From NCBI GenBank assembly GCA_964525815.1, contig CAZGJQ010000011.1, positions 1 to 35,143 of the forward strand: DNA of 35,143 nt. The letters run 5' to 3'. Positions within the stretch are counted from its first letter, which is position 1; every line of letters starts with the position of its first letter. The notes below the pieces were generated by a model, which did not search any database, was not told where the DNA came from, and saw only the letters and a list, made by a program, of their open reading frames with translations. Positions 31,172 through 35,143 of this stretch are shown here, one piece after another. Source of the stretch: UBA1049 sp964525815. Its GTDB lineage: Bacteria > Bacillota > Clostridia > Oscillospirales > CAG-382. Position numbers and translations under genes: made by a program.

Positions 31172-31490
31172 CGCTATACAAGCACTTTCTCTTGAAGCAA
31201 TAAGCGTTGCGGACGGTAACAGGAATATTAAGGGCGGCTACACCGGCGACCTTTTAAGCTGGGTTATGGGAAGAGCGGAGAGCGGAAACGCTTGGATTAC
31301 GATAATGAGCAACATAAATATTTTAGCCGTTGCTTCCCTACTTGACCTATCCTGCATAATCCTTGCCGAAAGCGCCGAGGTCAGCGATGAGCTGATAAAA
31401 ACATCCGCAGAAAAAGGCATTAACCTTCTGCGCAGTAAAAAAAGCAGCTATACACTTTGCTGCGAGCTCGGTAAGCTGTTAGAGCAATGA
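31158..31490 (+). CDS. DRTGG-domain protein, copy 2
   Basis: A 110-residue soluble protein started at ATG 31158, 14 bases before the end of the preceding gene, behind a purine-rich GGGAGCAGGAAA. It shows the same fold pattern as copy 1: GGYTGDLLSWVMGRAESGNAWITI, ILAVASLLDLSCIILAES and KGINLLRSKKSSYTLC. It lacks the Gly-Cys tail of copy 1. It is translationally coupled on both sides (ATGA overlap with the PHP gene), so its product is probably made in step with its neighbours. Function unknown. Confidence 0.78.
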   Translation: MTVNNAIQALSLEAISVADGNRNIKGGYTGDLLSWVMGRAESGNAWITIMSNINILAVASLLDLSCIILAESAEVSDELIKTSAEKGINLLRSKKSSYTLCCELGKLLEQ

Positions 31491-32224
31491 AGCGGTATTA
31501 TTACGACCTCCATATACACTCCTGTCTTTCCCCCTGCGGAGACAATGAAATGACTCCCGAAAACATTGCCGGAATGGCAAAAGTAAAAGGTGTGCAAATT
31601 ATAGCACTCACCGACCATAACAGCTCAAGGAATTGCCCCGCCTTTTTTAAGGCCTGCGAGAGACATGGAATAACTGCAATTGCGGGCATGGAGCTTACCA
31701 CCGCAGAGGACATACACCTTATTTGCTTATTCGAGCAATTGAACCGGGCAATGGAGTTTGACCGGATTATACATGAGAAACGACAAAGAATAAAAAACAG
31801 AGCCGATATTTTTGGTGAGCAAATCATAATGGACGAGAACGACAGCATATTCGGATATGAGGAAAACCTGCTTACCGTTGCGACCACGCTTTCAATAGAA
31901 AATGCTTTTTCTCTCGCAACCGAGCAGGGAGCCGTTGTATATCCCGCTCACATTGACAGACAAGCCAACGGAATAATAACCACTCTCGGCACCTTCCCCG
32001 ATAATCCTCCGTTCGGCAGCGCTGAGTTTGCAGATATAAAGCGTCTTGAGCAGTATAAAAAACGTTATCCCCTGCTTAATAAAATAAAAATAATAAACAG
32101 CTCGGATGCACACCAATTATGGAATATTAACGAGAAAGACCCTACTAACAGTATAGTGCTTGATGACGATACTGGTGGTCACGACCAAATCAGAAGCGCA
32201 TTATTTAAGTATCTGAACGGATAG
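31487..32224 (+). CDS. PHP-domain metal-dependent phosphoesterase
   Basis: The 245-residue protein has all four PHP motifs: H9 and H11 in DLHIHSCLSPCG, D43 and H44 in LTDHNSS, E69 in GMELTT, YPAHIDR near 173, and SSDAHQ near 205. PHP enzymes use a trinuclear metal centre to hydrolyse phosphoesters. Stand-alone members act on nucleotides, histidinol phosphate or RNA ends. Its position between a DRTGG protein and a GHKL ATPase suggests removal of a phosphate-based signal rather than metabolism; this is inference. It shares ATGA with the upstream gene. Confidence 0.88.
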   Translation: MKRYYYDLHIHSCLSPCGDNEMTPENIAGMAKVKGVQIIALTDHNSSRNCPAFFKACERHGITAIAGMELTTAEDIHLICLFEQLNRAMEFDRIIHEKRQRIKNRADIFGEQIIMDENDSIFGYEENLLTVATTLSIENAFSLATEQGAVVYPAHIDRQANGIITTLGTFPDNPPFGSAEFADIKRLEQYKKRYPLLNKIKIINSSDAHQLWNINEKDPTNSIVLDDDTGGHDQIRSALFKYLNG

Positions 32225-32236
32225 CAAAGGTGTTTT

Positions 32237-32788
32237 ATGAAGGAATTGTCTCTCAATATATTGGATATAGCGCAGAATTCGGTTAAAGCGGGAGCAAGGA
32301 ATATTTCTATACTCATATCAGAGGATAACAACACCTTTTCTTTAAGAATCTCGGACGACGGCTGCGGTATAAAGGAAGAGCAGCTAAAAAGCATTTTCGA
32401 CCCCTTCTTCACATCACGAACAACCAGAAAGGTAGGGTTTGGCATTCCTTTTCTGAAGCTGGCAGCCGAACAGACGGGCGGTCATGTAAAAATAGAATCA
32501 ATTCCCTCCTCAGACAACTCCGAAAATCACGGCACCGACATCAACGCTCTTTTTTATAAAAAGCACATAGACTTTACACCGCTCGGAGATATTATATCCA
32601 CCGTTATTACACTGCTTCAAGGAAATCCAAGCATAAATTTTTATTTTACTCACAGTGTTGGAGACAAAGAGGTCAGTCTTTCAACCCCTGAGATGAAAGC
32701 GGAGTTGGGAAATGAAGTCCCCCTTAACAATTACGAGGTTCTCGAATGGGTTCGGGAATATCTGCAAGAACAATACAACGGAATATAA
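32237..32788 (+). CDS. Stand-alone GHKL (histidine-kinase-type) ATPase
   Basis: In 183 residues: N-box LNILDIAQNSVKAGA at the very start, G1 DDGCGIKEEQ, F-box FDPFFTSRTT and G2 GFGIPFLKLAAEQTGG, then a family-specific tail of about 80 residues. There is no phosphoacceptor histidine domain and no membrane segment. It differs from the RsbW-like ATPase at 29383 in having histidine-kinase-like F and G2 boxes, so the operon holds two distinct ATPases of one superfamily. The partner may be the PHP protein, the DRTGG proteins or a response regulator elsewhere. Confidence 0.87.
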   Translation: MKELSLNILDIAQNSVKAGARNISILISEDNNTFSLRISDDGCGIKEEQLKSIFDPFFTSRTTRKVGFGIPFLKLAAEQTGGHVKIESIPSSDNSENHGTDINALFYKKHIDFTPLGDIISTVITLLQGNPSINFYFTHSVGDKEVSLSTPEMKAELGNEVPLNNYEVLEWVREYLQEQYNGI

Positions 32789-32846
32789 CCGTATGTTAAA
32801 GATAAATAAACAAAAATAATTTATAATATAAGGAAGGGCATCTAAA

Positions 32847-33218
32847 ATGAAATCATTAGCGGAACTTGCGGCAATCAGAGAAAAAATGAGGGACAAGGTG
32901 GCTCTGCGAGAGGGAGCTGCAGGCACCCGTATAGTAGTGGGTATGGCTACCTGCGGTATATCGGCAGGTGCAAGACCGGTGCTCAACACCTTTGTTGAGG
33001 AAATCAACCGGGAAGGGCTGTTCGAAAAGGTAACCGTTACCCAGACAGGCTGTATCGGCATATGTCAGTACGAGCCGGTAGTAGAGGTATACACCTCGAA
33101 CGACGAAAAGGTTACCTATGTTAAAATGACTCCCGAAAAGGCAAAGCGGGTTGTTTCCGAGCATATTAAGGGCGGACAAATAATCAGCGAATACACGATA
33201 GGTAATACCAAGGCATAA
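32847..33218 (+). CDS. HydD/HndB-like [2Fe-2S] ferredoxin-domain protein
   Basis: A 123-residue thioredoxin-like ferredoxin-fold protein. The cluster region gives C36 (GMATCGISAGA) and C69, C73 (TGCIGIC), three cysteines rather than four. Other proteins of this NADP-reducing-hydrogenase small-subunit family also read TCGIAAGA here, so a non-Cys ligand or an altered cluster is possible. It lies directly before hydB, which carries its own version of the domain at its N-terminus, and may be an accessory electron-transfer subunit. AAGGAAGGG precedes ATG 32847. Confidence 0.87.
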   Translation: MKSLAELAAIREKMRDKVALREGAAGTRIVVGMATCGISAGARPVLNTFVEEINREGLFEKVTVTQTGCIGICQYEPVVEVYTSNDEKVTYVKMTPEKAKRVVSEHIKGGQIISEYTIGNTKA

Positions 33219-33246
33219 AAAAGGCTTGGGAATTTTATAGATTAAC

Positions 33247-33287
33247 AGAAAGGTAGACAATTAAACGCATACTGTGTTTAATGTGTC
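33247..33287 (+). promoter_or_regulatory. Hairpin-bridged ribosome binding site of hydB
   Basis: AGAAAGG (33247-33253) is 34 bases from the hydB ATG, too far to act directly. Between them ATTAAACGCA (33260-33269) and TGTGTTTAAT (33273-33282) form a 10-bp stem with one G-U and a 3-base loop. Folding would bring the site to about 11 bases from the ATG. If the start is instead ATG 33300, the weak GGGAAAAG just before it would serve. Confidence 0.5.
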
Positions 33288-35105
33288 ATGGGAAAAGATA
33301 TGATTCGTTCACATGTGTTAATATGCGCGGGTACCGGCTGTTCCTCCTCGGGAAGTACAGCATTAAGGGGAGCTATCGAGAAGGAGCTTGTGCGCAAGGA
33401 GCTTGACCGGGAGGTAAAGGTCGTGCAGACCGGATGCTTCGGTCTTTGCGCTCTCGGTCCCATTGTAATTATATATCCGGACGGTACCTTCTACAGCAGG
33501 GTTACCCCCGGTGATGTTTCCGAGATCGTGGAGGAGCATCTCCTTAAGGGCAGGATTGTATCTCGCCTTGTTTATGATGATATGGCGGACGGTACGGAAA
33601 TAAAGGACGACAAGAGACCCGTTTCTCTTTCGGACACAGCTTTTTATAAAAAGCAAAAGCGTATTGCTCTCAAGAATTGCGGTGTCATAAACCCCGAATC
33701 CATAGACGAATACATAGCCATGGACGGCTATGCCGCTTTGGGCAAGGTGCTTACCGACATGACTACCGAGCAGGTTATACAGACGGTCAAGGACAGCGGA
33801 CTCAGAGGCAGAGGGGGCGGCGGCTTCCCCACAGGAATGAAATGGCAGTTTGCCGTTAACAGCGTTTCGAAAAAAAAGTATGTGGTCTGTAATGCGGACG
33901 AGGGAGACCCGGGCGCCTTCATGGACCGTTCTGTGCTGGAGGGAGACCCTCATTCCGTGCTTGAGGCTATGGCTATAGCGGGTTACGCAATCGGAGCCGA
34001 CGAGGGCTATATATATGTAAGAGCGGAGTATCCGATAGCGATTAAGCGTCTTCAGCTTGCAATCGAGCAAGCGAGGGAATACAACCTTTTGGGCAAGGAT
34101 ATATTCGGAACAGGCTTTAACTTTGACGTTCAGCTCAGACTGGGAGCGGGAGCTTTTGTTTGCGGCGAGGAAACCGCACTTCTTACCTCCATCGAGGGTA
34201 ACAGAGGCGAGCCCCGTCCGCGTCCCCCCTTCCCTGCCGTCAAGGGCTTGTTCGGTAAGCCCACCATAATAAACAATGTCGAGACCTATGCCAACATACC
34301 GCAGATTATACTCAAGGGCTCGGAATGGTTCAGCTCAATGGGTACCGAAAAATCAAAGGGCACAAAGGTATTTGCACTCGGCGGTAAGATAACAAACACC
34401 GGCCTTGTTGAGGTTCCTATGGGAACCACTCTGCGGGAGATTGTTTACGAGATAGGCGGCGGTATTCCGGAAGGAAAGAAGTTCAAGGCGGCACAAACCG
34501 GAGGTCCCTCCGGCGGCTGTATTCCGGCTACGCTGATTGATACAGCGGTAGATTATGATTCATTGCTCGCAATAGGCTCCATGATGGGCTCGGGCGGACT
34601 TATTGTTATGGACGAGGACAACTGTATGGTTGACATCGCCAAGTTCTTCCTTAAGTTTACGGTTGACGAGTCCTGCGGAAAATGCGTCCCCTGCCGTCTC
34701 GGTACAAGGCGTATGCTGGAGATTCTGGAGCGCATTACCGAAGGCAAGGGTGAGGAGGGCGATATTGAGAAGCTAGAGCAGCTCGGACAAAACATCAAGG
34801 CAACCTCTCTATGCGGACTCGGTCAAACAGCGCCCAACCCCGTGCTTTCCACCATCCGCTACTTCAGGGATGAATACGAAGCTCATATAAAAGATAAGCG
34901 CTGTCCCTCGGGGCATTGCAAGGCGCTTGCAAGCTTTACAATAATTGCGGACAAGTGTAAGGGGTGCAGTCTTTGTGCCAAGAAGTGTCCGGTAGGTGCA
35001 ATAAGCGGAGAGCTTAAAAAGCCTTATGTTATTGATCAGGATAAATGTATTAAATGCGGTGTATGCTATGATGTATGTAGGTTTGCCGCAATAGAGAAGA
35101 AGTAA
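33288..35105 (+). CDS. hydB: Hydrogenase subunit HydB (NuoF-like diaphorase)
   Basis: The 605-residue NAD(P)H- and FMN-binding subunit has four parts. Residues 8-95 are a thioredoxin-like [2Fe-2S] domain (C13, C18, C50, C54). Residues 130-440 are the NuoF flavin/NAD fold with GLRGRGGGGFPTGMKW (172-187), CNADEGDPGAF and AGAFVCGEETAL. A [4Fe-4S] site follows (C463, C466, C469, C509). Two C-terminal ferredoxin clusters are C557-C560-C563-C567 and C587-C590-C593-C597. This is the layout of HydB in electron-bifurcating HydABC hydrogenases. The stop codon is 16 bases from the next start. ATG 33288 is the first in-frame start after a stop; 33300 is an alternative. Electron bifurcation is a family inference. 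Confidence 0.95.
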   Translation: MGKDMIRSHVLICAGTGCSSSGSTALRGAIEKELVRKELDREVKVVQTGCFGLCALGPIVIIYPDGTFYSRVTPGDVSEIVEEHLLKGRIVSRLVYDDMADGTEIKDDKRPVSLSDTAFYKKQKRIALKNCGVINPESIDEYIAMDGYAALGKVLTDMTTEQVIQTVKDSGLRGRGGGGFPTGMKWQFAVNSVSKKKYVVCNADEGDPGAFMDRSVLEGDPHSVLEAMAIAGYAIGADEGYIYVRAEYPIAIKRLQLAIEQAREYNLLGKDIFGTGFNFDVQLRLGAGAFVCGEETALLTSIEGNRGEPRPRPPFPAVKGLFGKPTIINNVETYANIPQIILKGSEWFSSMGTEKSKGTKVFALGGKITNTGLVEVPMGTTLREIVYEIGGGIPEGKKFKAAQTGGPSGGCIPATLIDTAVDYDSLLAIGSMMGSGGLIVMDEDNCMVDIAKFFLKFTVDESCGKCVPCRLGTRRMLEILERITEGKGEEGDIEKLEQLGQNIKATSLCGLGQTAPNPVLSTIRYFRDEYEAHIKDKRCPSGHCKALASFTIIADKCKGCSLCAKKCPVGAISGELKKPYVIDQDKCIKCGVCYDVCRFAAIEKK

Positions 35106-35121
35106 AGGAGGAGTTGCGGAT

Positions 35122-35143
35122 ATGAACAAAGTTAACATGACAA
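35122..35143 (+). CDS. Start of the next operon gene, probably hydA (partial)
   Basis: ATG 35122 follows AAAGGAGGAG at 35104-35113, and seven codons (MNKVNMT) are visible before the window ends. In HydC-HydB operons the catalytic [FeFe]-hydrogenase subunit HydA normally comes next. The identity is a prediction from gene order only. Confidence 0.55.

Noticed and set aside
1..35143. Mobile elements, CRISPR arrays, tRNA/rRNA genes
   Set aside because: No transposase, integrase, regularly spaced direct repeats, CCA-ended cloverleaf or rRNA-like sequence was recognised on either strand.

Overview
The window reads as a chromosomal segment of an anaerobic, spore-forming member of the Clostridia, plausibly a gut or sediment Oscillospirales/Ruminococcaceae-type organism. 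Supporting signs are a spoVACDE-type spore operon, a NuoE/NuoF-type [FeFe]-hydrogenase operon, a dockerin-bearing polysaccharide deacetylase, strong AGGAGG-like ribosome sites and TTGACA/TATAAT promoters. The genus is an inference; no rRNA or other phylogenetic marker is present.

Layout. 1-1106: 3' end of a secreted dockerin/NodB-deacetylase protein and its terminator. 1170-8272: an aromatic amino acid operon, aroF-aroB-aroA-aroC-pheA-aroE/K (the last a fusion). It is preceded by a strong promoter, a 32-codon Phe/Tyr-rich leader peptide and an intrinsic terminator, which together look like a ribosome-mediated attenuator. 8269-9639: a promoter whose -35 box contains the aroE/K stop codon, a fluoride riboswitch with an overlapping terminator, and a cation/proton antiporter. 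9648-15358: an arsenic/thiol-redox operon (arsR, ArsP-like permease, anchored thioredoxin, CcdA, mini-thioredoxin, CoA-disulfide-reductase/rhodanese, acr3) with no arsenate reductase. 15420-16730: a GT4 glycosyltransferase with a structured leader.

16695-18581 (minus strand): spoVAC-spoVAD-spoVAE with its terminator. 18644-20724: an AMP-forming acyl ligase with its own acyl carrier protein, under a promoter overlapped by a perfect 19-bp palindrome. 20819-23173 (minus): a MacB-like ABC ATPase/permease fusion. 23346-26370: a metallophosphoesterase, a nitroreductase, a small deaminase (minus) and a Gfo/Idh/MocA oxidoreductase. 26423-28147 (minus): a second acyl ligase paralogous to the first.

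28438-35143: a large hydrogenase operon running off the window: hydC, DRTGG protein, RsbW-like ATPase, HydS-like H-cluster protein, second DRTGG protein, PHP phosphoesterase, second GHKL ATPase, 2Fe-2S protein, hydB and the first codons of the next gene (probably hydA). Three catalytic or electron-transfer subunits are thus interleaved with six putative sensory/signalling proteins.

Best candidates for new biology are the Phe/Tyr leader attenuator in a clostridial aro operon, the hydrogenase-embedded signalling module, and the ars operon carrying its own trans-membrane thiol relay. No CRISPR array, tRNA, rRNA, insertion sequence or prophage gene was seen.
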